From Candidatus Pyrohabitans jungbluthii (lineage in GTDB: Archaea; Hydrothermarchaeota; Hydrothermarchaeia; Hydrothermarchaeales; BMS3B), in contig MTMD02000002.1 in the NCBI GenBank assembly GCA_002010065.2, positions 556,740-620,739 on the forward strand: a DNA stretch of 64,000 nucleotides, given 5' to 3'. The notes beneath the pieces are model-generated. The model was not told the origin of the DNA. It ran no database searches and was given only the letters and a program-made list of their open reading frames with translations. This document shows positions 56,287 through 64,000 of this stretch, piece after piece. The position numbers and the translations under genes are program-made. Numbering within the stretch: position 1 is the stretch's first letter; each line of letters opens with the position of its first letter.

Positions 56287-57449
56287 TTTCGATTAATCTC
56301 CAGTAGTGTTTCATAAATCTTTCTTTGTAGCATTGCATTGGATTTTATATCTTGAGTTTCAAGTGCAAATTCCTGTGCCTTCCTACCAACTTCAACTCTC
56401 AAAGATGGGTTCTCTATAAGATAACAGAGTTTATCGGCAAGAGCTTTATGGTTCCTTACTGGGACAATAAATCCTGTTTTTTCCTCCTGGATAACATCAT
56501 CGACACCGCTAACCTCAGTTGAAATAACGGGCTTCCCTGCAGCCATGGCTTCTATCAGCACCATAGCTCTACCCTCATGGTCAGAAGGCAAAACAAAAAC
56601 ATCGCAAGCTTTGTAGTAGGCAGGTAGCTTATCATGCTCCACCTGCCCTTCAAAAACAACATTTTCTTCAATTTGTAATTTTTTAGCTAATCGCTCTAAT
56701 TTTTCTCTTTCTGGACCATCACCAACAATTAGAAGGAGTGTTCGCGGGAATTTTTTTATAACAATGGCTGCGGCTTTGAGGAGATTTGGGATGTTCTTTT
56801 CTTTGGCTAATCTACCTACAAAGAGGACTATATTATCGTAATGTGAAAATCTCCGCCTTATCTCCTCTCCACCTCTGGCATCTGAAAATTTTTTCACGTC
56901 TATATATATAGGTAATTTGAATATCCTCCTCTCCTCAATGCCCATGTTCATTATTCTCTTTTTTACCCTTTCGCTCACCACCCTTATACCGTCCGCCCTT
57001 CTCAAAACAAACTTGCCTATAACATTGAGCAGGTAGCGTATCTTCCTCTCTCTGAGCCAGTATTTATTGTCTAGGGAATCGCCATGCACCTGCACAAGGA
57101 GTGGCTTTTTATACTTATATTTGATTGCCAAGCCTACGATTCCACAAAATATTGGATCCTGAGTGGTAATTATATCTATATCTTCATTCCTGCAGATTCT
57201 CGATGCAATTCTATATGCATCCCACGTAAAGAATACTATATTCCGGGATAGAGAGGGAATAACCTCCACTTTGTCGCTTAGCTTTTGATGTCTGTACAAG
57301 GCATTCTCCCTGGGTGTGTAAGTAACACAATAAAGATAATCTAAGTGCTTCCCATACTCCACCAGTCTCTGCTGTAAGTTACCAATATGCTTTCCCTTCT
57401 CAACCGCCGCCGCAGAGGGATCAAGGCTAATCATTAACACTTTCAACAT
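56283..57449 (-). CDS. Glycosyltransferase family 4 protein
   Basis: 388 residues. MISLDPSAAAVEKGKHIGN at the start, LFVGRLAKEKNIPNLLKAA and LPSDHEGRAMVLIEAMAAGK (E-x7-E) in the donor domain are typical. It overlaps the NodB-like gene by 4 bp. Confidence 0.88.
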   Translation of the reverse strand: MLKVLMISLDPSAAAVEKGKHIGNLQQRLVEYGKHLDYLYCVTYTPRENALYRHQKLSDKVEVIPSLSRNIVFFTWDAYRIASRICRNEDIDIITTQDPIFCGIVGLAIKYKYKKPLLVQVHGDSLDNKYWLRERKIRYLLNVIGKFVLRRADGIRVVSERVKKRIMNMGIEERRIFKLPIYIDVKKFSDARGGEEIRRRFSHYDNIVLFVGRLAKEKNIPNLLKAAAIVIKKFPRTLLLIVGDGPEREKLERLAKKLQIEENVVFEGQVEHDKLPAYYKACDVFVLPSDHEGRAMVLIEAMAAGKPVISTEVSGVDDVIQEEKTGFIVPVRNHKALADKLCYLIENPSLRVEVGRKAQEFALETQDIKSNAMLQRKIYETLLEINRK

Positions 57450-57467
57450 TTATCACCTAATATAAAA

Positions 57468-58607
57468 TTATTTCATAACTTCTTCTAAAGCAGCAATGTG
57501 ATTTTCCCAGCTATTCTTCTCTTTAACTGCCTCATAAGCTCTTTCAGCAATGGTGTTTAAATCTTCTCTGTCTAAAATGTCCGAGATTTTTTGCTCAATC
57601 TCCCGAGAGTTGAGGTTTACCAAAAAACCAGTTTCTCCATCTTTTATTAATTCTCTGTTAGGTGGTATATCACTGGCTAAGACAGGGGTTTTACAGCTCA
57701 TAGCTTCAAGAATAACGTGAGACATACCCTCATAATACGAAGGTAAAACAAATAAATCAGAGGCACATATATATTTAAGCGTTTTGCTTTTTGGCATTCT
57801 GCCGAGCAGATAAACATTTTTTAAGTTGAGTCTCTTTATTAATTCTTCAAGATTTTTTCTGTACGGCCCCTCGCCGATAATCAAATAGTTAACCTCCTTA
57901 TCAAGATTTTTAATGGCTTCGATCACCAAATGAAAACCCTTCCAAGATACCAACCTCCCAACACTCACCAGAGTGATCCCACTCAATCCCAATTTTTTCC
58001 TGTATTTATCTTTGTCACAGGGATAAAATTCAATGGCATTTGGAATGACTTCCACAGGCGTTTTGATATTCCATTTTTTTATTATTGATCTCAGGTAATT
58101 ACTCGGTGTTATTATTTTCCTGCAGTTTTTACCTACTAGTTTTTGAAGGAATATCATTGCTGTGGTGTAGATATTAGGGCTTTTTGAATTATAAAAATCA
58201 TGCAAAAATTTGTCTGTCCATCCTCTTGGAAAAGCGATCTCCCATGCCCAGTCTCCGACGTACTTGAAATACATGGGCTTGCCGGTGAGTTTTTTTGCTA
58301 TTAGCCCCACCAAACCAGAAAGGTATTCCTGCGCATATATTACCTCGAGGTTATATTTCTTTACTACTTTTGCGCAAAGTAAACCAGCTTTAACTATACG
58401 CAAAGGGAAAGCGAGAAATTTCGGAAGCGCTGGATAGGCTTGGCGGTGAATAAAATAGCCATCCCTCTCCTCGTACTTTGGCATGCCGAAAGTGACAACA
58501 TGAACCTCATGACCCCTAAGCGTGAGGCGCTTTGCAAGCTCAGGCACATAGGTTGCAGGGCCGCCTATCTCGGGTGGAAATATTGCTACGGGTATACATA
58601 ACTTCAT
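57468..58607 (-). CDS. Glycosyltransferase family 4 protein
   Basis: 379 residues. PPEIGGPATYVPELAKRLTLRG is the typical GT4 glycine-rich start. VGRLVSWKGFHLVIEAIKNL and LPSYYEGMSHVILEAMSCKT complete the donor site. It is first in the minus-strand run, divergent from the GT4 gene at 58.7 kb. Confidence 0.88.
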   Translation of the reverse strand: MKLCIPVAIFPPEIGGPATYVPELAKRLTLRGHEVHVVTFGMPKYEERDGYFIHRQAYPALPKFLAFPLRIVKAGLLCAKVVKKYNLEVIYAQEYLSGLVGLIAKKLTGKPMYFKYVGDWAWEIAFPRGWTDKFLHDFYNSKSPNIYTTAMIFLQKLVGKNCRKIITPSNYLRSIIKKWNIKTPVEVIPNAIEFYPCDKDKYRKKLGLSGITLVSVGRLVSWKGFHLVIEAIKNLDKEVNYLIIGEGPYRKNLEELIKRLNLKNVYLLGRMPKSKTLKYICASDLFVLPSYYEGMSHVILEAMSCKTPVLASDIPPNRELIKDGETGFLVNLNSREIEQKISDILDREDLNTIAERAYEAVKEKNSWENHIAALEEVMK

Positions 58608-58695
58608 ATAAATGCAACTCCGTCTTTAGTTGATAAAGATATATTTCACTAAAGGCAAAGATTATGTTAATAACTAAAAAGGTCGAGGAAAAGCC

Positions 58696-59823
58696 ATGAA
58701 CATATTAATGATATCGCCATATTTCTACCCCGAAATAGGTGGTGCAGAGTTTGCTGCCTATGAGGTTTCCAAATGGTTGGCGCAGAAGGGGCATAAGGTA
58801 AGAGTAGTTACAAAGCACTTTGGTGAATTTAAGGATTATGAAGTTTTAAATGGGGTTGAAGTATTTAGAGTCAGAGCAAAAAAAATTAAGGGTTTGCAAT
58901 CCCTCTCTGCTTTTCCTCAAATGCTCAGGTTATCAATGAGATTCGCCGAAGATGCTGATGTTATCCATGCGCACATCCCATATCCCAGTGCGATAATAGC
59001 CTATATTATCAAAAAAGTAAAAAATAAACCTTATTTAGTGACCTCCCAGGGATCTGAGCTACTTGATTATCCAGAAGAGAAACCTTTACGGGTAATAAAG
59101 CCGATAATTGGAGTAACCTTAAGAAACGCAGACCACATCCATGTAATATCAAGGGCGCTAAAGAATAGTATTGTAAAAAACTTTGGTGTACATCCAGAAA
59201 AAATTACTATAATACCAAATGGAGTTGATTTAAACTTGTTTAATCCATCTAGAGGAAAGAAAGACCCTCGCCGCAAGGAGAAAATTATTGTAAGTGTTTC
59301 TAGATTAACAGAAAAGAATGGTTTGGATTATTTAATAAAAGCCATGCCGGAAGTGCTTAAAAAAATTGATTCGAAGCTTATTATAGTGGGTGACGGGGAT
59401 CAGAGAAAGGATTTGGAGAACCTGATAAAAAAACTCGGGATTGAGAATAAAGTTGTGCTCAAGGGCTGGGTAAAATATGAAGAGGTTCCAAAAATCATAG
59501 CTTCTGCAGATCTCTTTGTAAGAACAAGTATAACTGAGGGACTTGGCACAGCCTTTCTTGAAGCTATGGCATGCGCTACGCCTGTGATTGGCTCGAGAGT
59601 ACAGGGGATTCTGGATATAATTCAAGATGGGTATAACGGGATTCTCGTTAGTCCTACGGACGTTCATGAGATTTCCAAGAGTATCATTAGAGTTTTAGAA
59701 GATGACAACTTAAGAGAGAGCCTAATAAAAAATGGACTAAAATTTATTGAAAAATATAGATGGGACAATATAAGCAGACAGTATCTTGAATTATATGAAA
59801 AAATATTGTCACAATCTTCTTAA
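58696..59823 (+). CDS. Glycosyltransferase family 4 protein
   Basis: 375 residues. SPYFYPEIGGAEFAAYEVSK, VSVSRLTEKNGLDYLIKAM and TSITEGLGTAFLEAMACATP (E-x7-E) are present. An A/T-rich spacer of 88 bp separates it from the divergent run. Its 3' end overlaps the convergent aminotransferase by 15 bp. Confidence 0.88.
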   Translation: MNILMISPYFYPEIGGAEFAAYEVSKWLAQKGHKVRVVTKHFGEFKDYEVLNGVEVFRVRAKKIKGLQSLSAFPQMLRLSMRFAEDADVIHAHIPYPSAIIAYIIKKVKNKPYLVTSQGSELLDYPEEKPLRVIKPIIGVTLRNADHIHVISRALKNSIVKNFGVHPEKITIIPNGVDLNLFNPSRGKKDPRRKEKIIVSVSRLTEKNGLDYLIKAMPEVLKKIDSKLIIVGDGDQRKDLENLIKKLGIENKVVLKGWVKYEEVPKIIASADLFVRTSITEGLGTAFLEAMACATPVIGSRVQGILDIIQDGYNGILVSPTDVHEISKSIIRVLEDDNLRESLIKNGLKFIEKYRWDNISRQYLELYEKILSQSS

Positions 59824-60966
59824 TTCCTTATTTATGTTATTAGTGATAAAATCAACATCTTTTTTATTATAATTTGAATGGATGGGTAAGGTAATAATGC
59901 CATTCGCAGCACTAACTGCATTTGGATAATTTGAAACATTAACTTTAAAGGTTCTTCTGACTCGAGAGGAAAATATTATTGCATCATGCCATGTTTTATC
60001 AGCCATTATTCCTTTTTTCCTGAGTTTTTTCAAAATATGATCTCTTGCCTCAGGAACCTTAACTATTAGTGGATAACTCTGCCTCGATGATATATTATCT
60101 GTCAAAATTTTCTGTTTAATTACTTTATCTGAATATATCTTCTGATCAAACAGTCGTCCTACTCTGTTTCTGCCAGATACTTGTTCTTCAAGAGTTTTAA
60201 AAAAATAATTAAAAATCGCAAGATCAAAATCGCTGCATCTTTCAATAGGGGCTTTTCTCATACTTCCTGATTCATATACTAACCTTCTATTCTTGAATGA
60301 TTCTTTAAGCCTGAATATAATCGGATGAAAAATATCAATTATATATAGAAGCCTTAAGAGGTTTTTTAAGTTAAATGCTTCCTTTTCATACTTTACGTCT
60401 GTTAAACTATTTTTAGATATGAGAAAACCTCCTGCAATAGTTGGAAAGTATTTATACATTGAAAATATTGAAAAATCTCCAAAAGTACCTACTAATTTAC
60501 CTTTATATTTTGCCCCGAGAGCATGAGCACAATCCTCGATTAAGAGAGCATTATAGTCCTCCTTCAAATCAATAAGTGCAGAGAGATCACAGGGGTTGCC
60601 GAAGGTATGCACAGCAAGAATGGCATCTACGTCTTGCGTCATCGCCTCCTGTGTTTTCAACACGTCAATATTCAGAGTTTCAATATCTATATCAACAAAA
60701 ACCGGTTTTATTTTTTTCTGAATCAGCACATCCTCAAATATAGAGCATAGAAATGCAGGCATTAAAATTTTTTTAATTTTCTGGGTTATAACAATATGTG
60801 CAAAAGCACTTCTTGCCAGATTAAAGTCAAGAACATTCTTGGTATTAAAATAATCACTAACTTCTTGATAAAAAATATCCCTTTGTTGATCTCTTTTCTG
60901 AAGGTAACGGTAATAGATATATAAGAGTCCTTTCAAAGAGAGCGTATTTGTCTGGGAGTAGAACAT
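59809..60966 (-). CDS. DegT/DnrJ/EryC1-family sugar aminotransferase
   Basis: 385 residues from ATG 60966, which suits the promoter near 61.0 kb; a longer frame to 61026 would cross it. PLP-fold motifs are LNIDVLKTQEAM, VHTFGNP, LIEDCAHALGAKYKG and the PLP lysine in FSIFSMYKYFPTIAGG. Members put an amino group on keto-sugar nucleotides, or act as related dehydratases. It implies an aminosugar in the glycan, fitting the NodB-like and FemAB-like genes nearby. Confidence 0.82.
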   Translation of the reverse strand: MFYSQTNTLSLKGLLYIYYRYLQKRDQQRDIFYQEVSDYFNTKNVLDFNLARSAFAHIVITQKIKKILMPAFLCSIFEDVLIQKKIKPVFVDIDIETLNIDVLKTQEAMTQDVDAILAVHTFGNPCDLSALIDLKEDYNALLIEDCAHALGAKYKGKLVGTFGDFSIFSMYKYFPTIAGGFLISKNSLTDVKYEKEAFNLKNLLRLLYIIDIFHPIIFRLKESFKNRRLVYESGSMRKAPIERCSDFDLAIFNYFFKTLEEQVSGRNRVGRLFDQKIYSDKVIKQKILTDNISSRQSYPLIVKVPEARDHILKKLRKKGIMADKTWHDAIIFSSRVRRTFKVNVSNYPNAVSAANGIITLPIHSNYNKKDVDFITNNINKELRRL

Positions 60967-60991
60967 AATAGAACAGTATAAGTAAGTAAGA

Positions 60992-61007
60992 GAATATAAA
61001 TATAACC
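60992..61007. promoter_or_regulatory. Shared divergent TATA-like element
   Basis: GAATATAAATATAACC reads GGTTATATTTATATTC on the other strand. It lies about 26-40 nt before the minus ATG at 60966 and about 15-29 nt before the plus ATG at 61021. It could drive both genes. Confidence 0.4.
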
Positions 61008-61020
61008 GGAAGGTAATTTG

Positions 61021-61845
61021 ATGCACGCGTACATCACCTTGGACGTGGACCCTGATTTTACAAACAAAAATAAAGCTTGGGAAAATGCAAGAGAAGGAAT
61101 TGAGAGGTGTCTTGCGCTCTTTAAGGAGTTTTCACTGGAAGAAAACATAACTTGGTTTGTGAACAATGCAGAGCTTGAATTTACCTCACGGAGGAGTGAT
61201 TACCTGTCAAAAATGTCTGATGGTGAAATTGCTTTACATCTTCATCTTGACAGGCCTCCATGGTCAAGCAATTATTACTATCTACCTGAAAAGGAAGAGA
61301 ATATACATGCTGCGATTAAAAAAGAGAAGAAAATGCTGGAAAGCTGGACTATTAAACATTTGGATGCACAGGTTGTTAGCTTCAGGTCTGGTGATCTTCT
61401 GACAAGCGATAAGCTTTTCAGGGTTCTTAATCGGCTGGGAATAAAAATAGACTCTTCGCTACCATCGCAATTTGACTGGAGTCTAAAAGAAATTGGCAGG
61501 AAGATTTTGAGCTACATGCCGCTAAGCGTAAAATTAGCTGTTTCCAAGATTTTGGTAAATAAACGCGCCTATCCTACACTCCCACTGGGTGCAACTCCTT
61601 TCATGATAGGGCAGGTATTGGAAATGCCAATACACGTATACGCTGGAGGGAGTAATCTCAAAAGCGGGGTTAAATGGATAAAAAAACGCACAGCGGAACA
61701 GATAAAAAGGGGTGTAAAAGACCTGGTAATTTACTGGCATCCCCATGAAATTCTAGGTAAAGAAAGAATATTTTTTGATTACATAGAATATCTTCTTGAG
61801 CAGGGATTTAATTTCAGAAAGATGGGTGATAATTATTGGAAATAG
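61021..61845 (+). CDS. NodB-like polysaccharide deacetylase-family protein
   Basis: 274 residues from the ATG at 61021 (GGAAGGT upstream). YITLDVDPDF, ITWFVNNAE, IALHLHLDRPPW (His-x-His), FRSGDLLTSDKLF and YWHPHEIL give the fold's metal and catalytic positions. It is related in plan to the NodB-like gene at 55.3 kb. It overlaps the FemAB-like gene by 10 bp, so the two are expressed together. Confidence 0.74.
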   Translation: MHAYITLDVDPDFTNKNKAWENAREGIERCLALFKEFSLEENITWFVNNAELEFTSRRSDYLSKMSDGEIALHLHLDRPPWSSNYYYLPEKEENIHAAIKKEKKMLESWTIKHLDAQVVSFRSGDLLTSDKLFRVLNRLGIKIDSSLPSQFDWSLKEIGRKILSYMPLSVKLAVSKILVNKRAYPTLPLGATPFMIGQVLEMPIHVYAGGSNLKSGVKWIKKRTAEQIKRGVKDLVIYWHPHEILGKERIFFDYIEYLLEQGFNFRKMGDNYWK

Positions 61846-62795
61846 CTACACTCAAAAACCTGAATAAAAGGAGATGGAATCGAATCGTTGCAAAGTCAGA
61901 AAATGCAACAGTATTTCATAGCCTGAAGTGGCTGACAATCCAGAAAAAAATTTTTTCACTTGAAGAAATGCTTTTATATTCAGAGACATGCATTTTTCCT
62001 ATTTTTATTAAAAGAAAAGGACCCTTTAAGATTTATGGGAGTCCAGTTCCTGAAACCGGAGCATTTTATGGTGGACCCATCTGTCTTAACAGAGAGGGAT
62101 ACATCGATGCTCTTAACCATTTTAAAAATTTGAGTGCTTTTTCGGCACTCTTTATCAAAACTCCCAATAACTTTAATATCAGCATATTCAAAGATGGGTA
62201 CAAAATAGAACCAGTAGGTAATTTCATTGTTGACCTCAAGAAAACTGAAGATGAGCTATGGATGAATTTAAATAAAAAGACACGAAATGCGGTAAGAAAA
62301 GCAGAAAAAAGTGGTGTGAAAGTTGAATTTTGCGATAGCAGTTATCTTGATGAATATTACAAAATGGTAGAGGAAGTCGCTCGGAGAAGTTCTATTGTAC
62401 CACTCCCTAAAGAATTCATGAAAGAAGTAATTGAGTCCGGACTTGGAAAATTAATTCTTGCCTTTTATAGAGACCAACCGGCTGCTGGGGGGATTTTCCT
62501 GACCTTCAAAGATACAGTAACCTACTGGGACGGTGCGTCGCATTATAAATTTCGCATATATCAGCCCTCCAACTTACTTCAGTGGGAGCTAATAAAATGG
62601 GCAAGGGAGAAATACAGCTATTACGACCTTGGAGGTGCTGGTATTCCTAGGATAACTAGATTTAAAAAAGGATGGGGTGGAAAATACGTTGAATATTACA
62701 GGGTGTATAAAGAGGGACCGTTAGCAAGAGCTGCAAGAATAGCCTATCGAAAGTTAAGATATTATCCATGGGTAAGCAGAATTTTCAGGTCTTGA
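61836..62795 (+). CDS. FemAB/GNAT-like aminoacyl- or acyltransferase
   Basis: 319 residues from a TTG inside the end of the previous gene. ATVFHSLKWLTIQKKIF at the start, NKKTRNAVRKAEKSGVKVEF in the middle and YYDLGGAGIPRITRFKKGWGG near the end match the FemAB/FemX family. Bacterial members add amino acids from tRNA to peptidoglycan; archaea lack murein, so an acyl or aminoacyl transfer onto an aminosugar is the likelier role here (inference). Confidence 0.8.
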   Translation: MEIATLKNLNKRRWNRIVAKSENATVFHSLKWLTIQKKIFSLEEMLLYSETCIFPIFIKRKGPFKIYGSPVPETGAFYGGPICLNREGYIDALNHFKNLSAFSALFIKTPNNFNISIFKDGYKIEPVGNFIVDLKKTEDELWMNLNKKTRNAVRKAEKSGVKVEFCDSSYLDEYYKMVEEVARRSSIVPLPKEFMKEVIESGLGKLILAFYRDQPAAGGIFLTFKDTVTYWDGASHYKFRIYQPSNLLQWELIKWAREKYSYYDLGGAGIPRITRFKKGWGGKYVEYYRVYKEGPLARAARIAYRKLRYYPWVSRIFRS

Positions 62796-62815
62796 GAAAT
62801 ATGTAGTGAGCAAAA

Positions 62816-63946
62816 ATGAAGATTTTGATCCTCGGCTCAAAGGAGTACCCACTGGGTACAAGTGACGACCCAATAAAATCAGGTGGCATTGAGGTTTACA
62901 CTCAGAATCTTGTAAAGCATCTAAAAGAAAAAGTGGAAAGGATAATAATTGTTACCAGACGGTTCAGAGGTACTAAAATCTATGAAATGCAGGAGAACAT
63001 TGAAATTCATCGGGTACCATGGATTAGAGGTTTTTATTTACGCAACCCAAGCTTTAACCTCTTTGCTTTTTTAAAAGCCCTATTTTTGGATTTTGATGTG
63101 ATATTGGCGCAGGGGCCGGTAGCCTCTTTTCTTGGTGCCTTGCTTTCCATCATTAAAAGAAAAAAAATTGTGGCATGCCCTGCTGGCATAGCTTATGTCC
63201 AGCCTCAATATAGGAAAATTGTTAAGAGACTTCTTTTCATTTTTGAAAAAATAACCTATCGTTGCGTTGACGCTGTGATATTTTTATCTGAAGTTGAAAA
63301 GGAACAGTTCAAAAAGAAGTTGGGTTATCTTCCAAAGCACCATTTTATAATCCCTCCGGGAATTGAAATTCTTAAAGTTTCTAAAAAAGAGGTTGAAAAA
63401 ATTAAAAAAGAGTTAGGTATCAATAAGTACACAACTTTAACTTTTGTGGGTAGGCTGATAGGCGTAAAAGGGGTTAAAGTTTTCATTCATGCTATGAAAG
63501 ACCTAAATAGAGACTTTAAAGCTGTAATTGTAGGCGATGGTCCAGATAGAAAAAAGCTTGAAAACCTCGTGAAGGAATATAATCTCGAGAATAGGGTGAT
63601 TTTCACTGGGTGGAGAGACGATGTGCCTGCGATTCTTGCAGCAAGCGATATCTTTGTTCTTCCCTCCTACTCAGAGGGCCTACCTATAGCTCTGCTCGAG
63701 GCCATGGCTGCAGGAAAAGCTTGTGTGGTTACAGATATTGGCTTACCTGTCGAGAATAGGAGAGACGCTCTCGTTGTGAAAGCAGGCGATGCAGAAAAGC
63801 TTAGAAAGGCTCTGGAAGAGCTTATTGAAAATGAAGAGCTTAGAAAGAGACTGGGTGAAGAGGCAAAGAAGAAGGCCATGAGAGAATTTTCTTGGGACAG
63901 AGCAGTAGAAATCTATCTCAAGCTCTTTAAAGAACTTACTTCCTGA
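62816..63946 (+). CDS. Glycosyltransferase family 4 protein
   Basis: 376 residues. IKSGGIEVYTQNLVKHLKEK, LTFVGRLIGVKGVKVFIHAM and LPSYSEGLPIALLEAMAAGK (E-x7-E) are classic. It is 20 nt after the FemAB-like gene on the same strand. Its end overlaps the convergent partial epimerase gene by 34 bp. Confidence 0.9.
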   Translation: MKILILGSKEYPLGTSDDPIKSGGIEVYTQNLVKHLKEKVERIIIVTRRFRGTKIYEMQENIEIHRVPWIRGFYLRNPSFNLFAFLKALFLDFDVILAQGPVASFLGALLSIIKRKKIVACPAGIAYVQPQYRKIVKRLLFIFEKITYRCVDAVIFLSEVEKEQFKKKLGYLPKHHFIIPPGIEILKVSKKEVEKIKKELGINKYTTLTFVGRLIGVKGVKVFIHAMKDLNRDFKAVIVGDGPDRKKLENLVKEYNLENRVIFTGWRDDVPAILAASDIFVLPSYSEGLPIALLEAMAAGKACVVTDIGLPVENRRDALVVKAGDAEKLRKALEELIENEELRKRLGEEAKKKAMREFSWDRAVEIYLKLFKELTS

Positions 63947-64000
63947 AACCACTCAATGGTTTTTACAAGACCCTCGTCGAGGTTGTATTTTGGGTTATAG
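63913..64000 (-). CDS. C-terminal fragment of an SDR-type NAD-dependent epimerase/dehydratase (cut by window edge)
   Basis: The minus strand carries 28 codons ending in a TAG at 63913. They read YNPKYNLDEGLVKTIEWFQE, then a short tail. That is the usual end of nucleotide-sugar epimerases/dehydratases, like the ends of the UXS-like and 4-epimerase genes in this window. The rest lies beyond the right edge. Confidence 0.7.
   Translation of the reverse strand, partial: YNPKYNLDEGLVKTIEWFQEVSSLKSLR

Noticed and set aside
60967-61026. Longer start for the DegT aminotransferase
   Set aside because: It would translate through the TATA-like element and overlap the divergent gene; ATG 60966 fits the predicted transcription start.

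Overview
The window is archaeal chromosome, most likely from a euryarchaeote-like lineage; I cannot name the genus. The evidence is a histone gene, an AglB/STT3 oligosaccharyltransferase, aIF1, the archaeosine enzyme RaSEA, the small subunit of phosphomevalonate dehydratase (aconitase X type), Nob1, a GfcR-type PRTase regulator, archaemetzincin, TATA-box promoters with short leaders, and HdrB/HdrC-type redox proteins. Genes are tightly packed, often with 1-20 bp overlaps. There are two tRNA genes and no rRNA or CRISPR array, and no gene-free stretch exceeds 300 bases.

Region 1-7.0 kb (minus strand): two overlapping genes for large secreted beta-helix/Ig-repeat surface proteins. One is cut by the left edge. 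The other ends in a PGF-pre-PGF-like domain and a C-terminal membrane anchor. Archaemetzincin lies upstream.

Region 7.0-16.6 kb: the most unusual part. A three-gene operon encodes two different tubulin/FtsZ-superfamily GTPases flanking a membrane-anchored long coiled-coil protein. It is divergent from two secreted, C-terminally anchored helical proteins. A convergent gene encodes a one-pass protein with an outside beta-propeller and a cytoplasmic helical domain. I infer a cytoskeleton-to-envelope system that does not match textbook FtsZ/SepF or CetZ loci.

Region 16.6-38.3 kb: mostly housekeeping genes. They cover rRNA methylation, HdrBC-like pairs, two tiny ferritin-like helical proteins, aIF1, ScpB, an FAD protein, phosphohexomutase, RaSEA, AcnX small subunit, site-2 protease, cis-prenyltransferase, aminotransferase, M42 peptidase, Nob1, NAD kinase, dihydroorotase, histone and HdrBC. 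It also holds several small membrane proteins of unknown role.

Region 38.4-64 kb: a surface-glycan locus. It begins with AglB, UDP-glucose dehydrogenase and a UDP-xylose-synthase-like enzyme. It continues with a 4-epimerase, GDP-mannose dehydratase and GDP-fucose synthase, six GT4 glycosyltransferases, a flippase, methyltransferases and three alkaline-phosphatase-superfamily phosphodiesterases. Two NodB-like proteins, a DegT aminotransferase and a FemAB-like transferase complete it. Most of these genes are AT-rich, but gmd-fcl is GC-rich and borders a truncated methyltransferase, so the locus looks mosaic. Together the genes would make nucleotide sugars (uronate, xylose, fucose, perhaps an aminosugar), assemble and flip a lipid-linked glycan, and transfer it to sequon-rich surface proteins like those at the left end.
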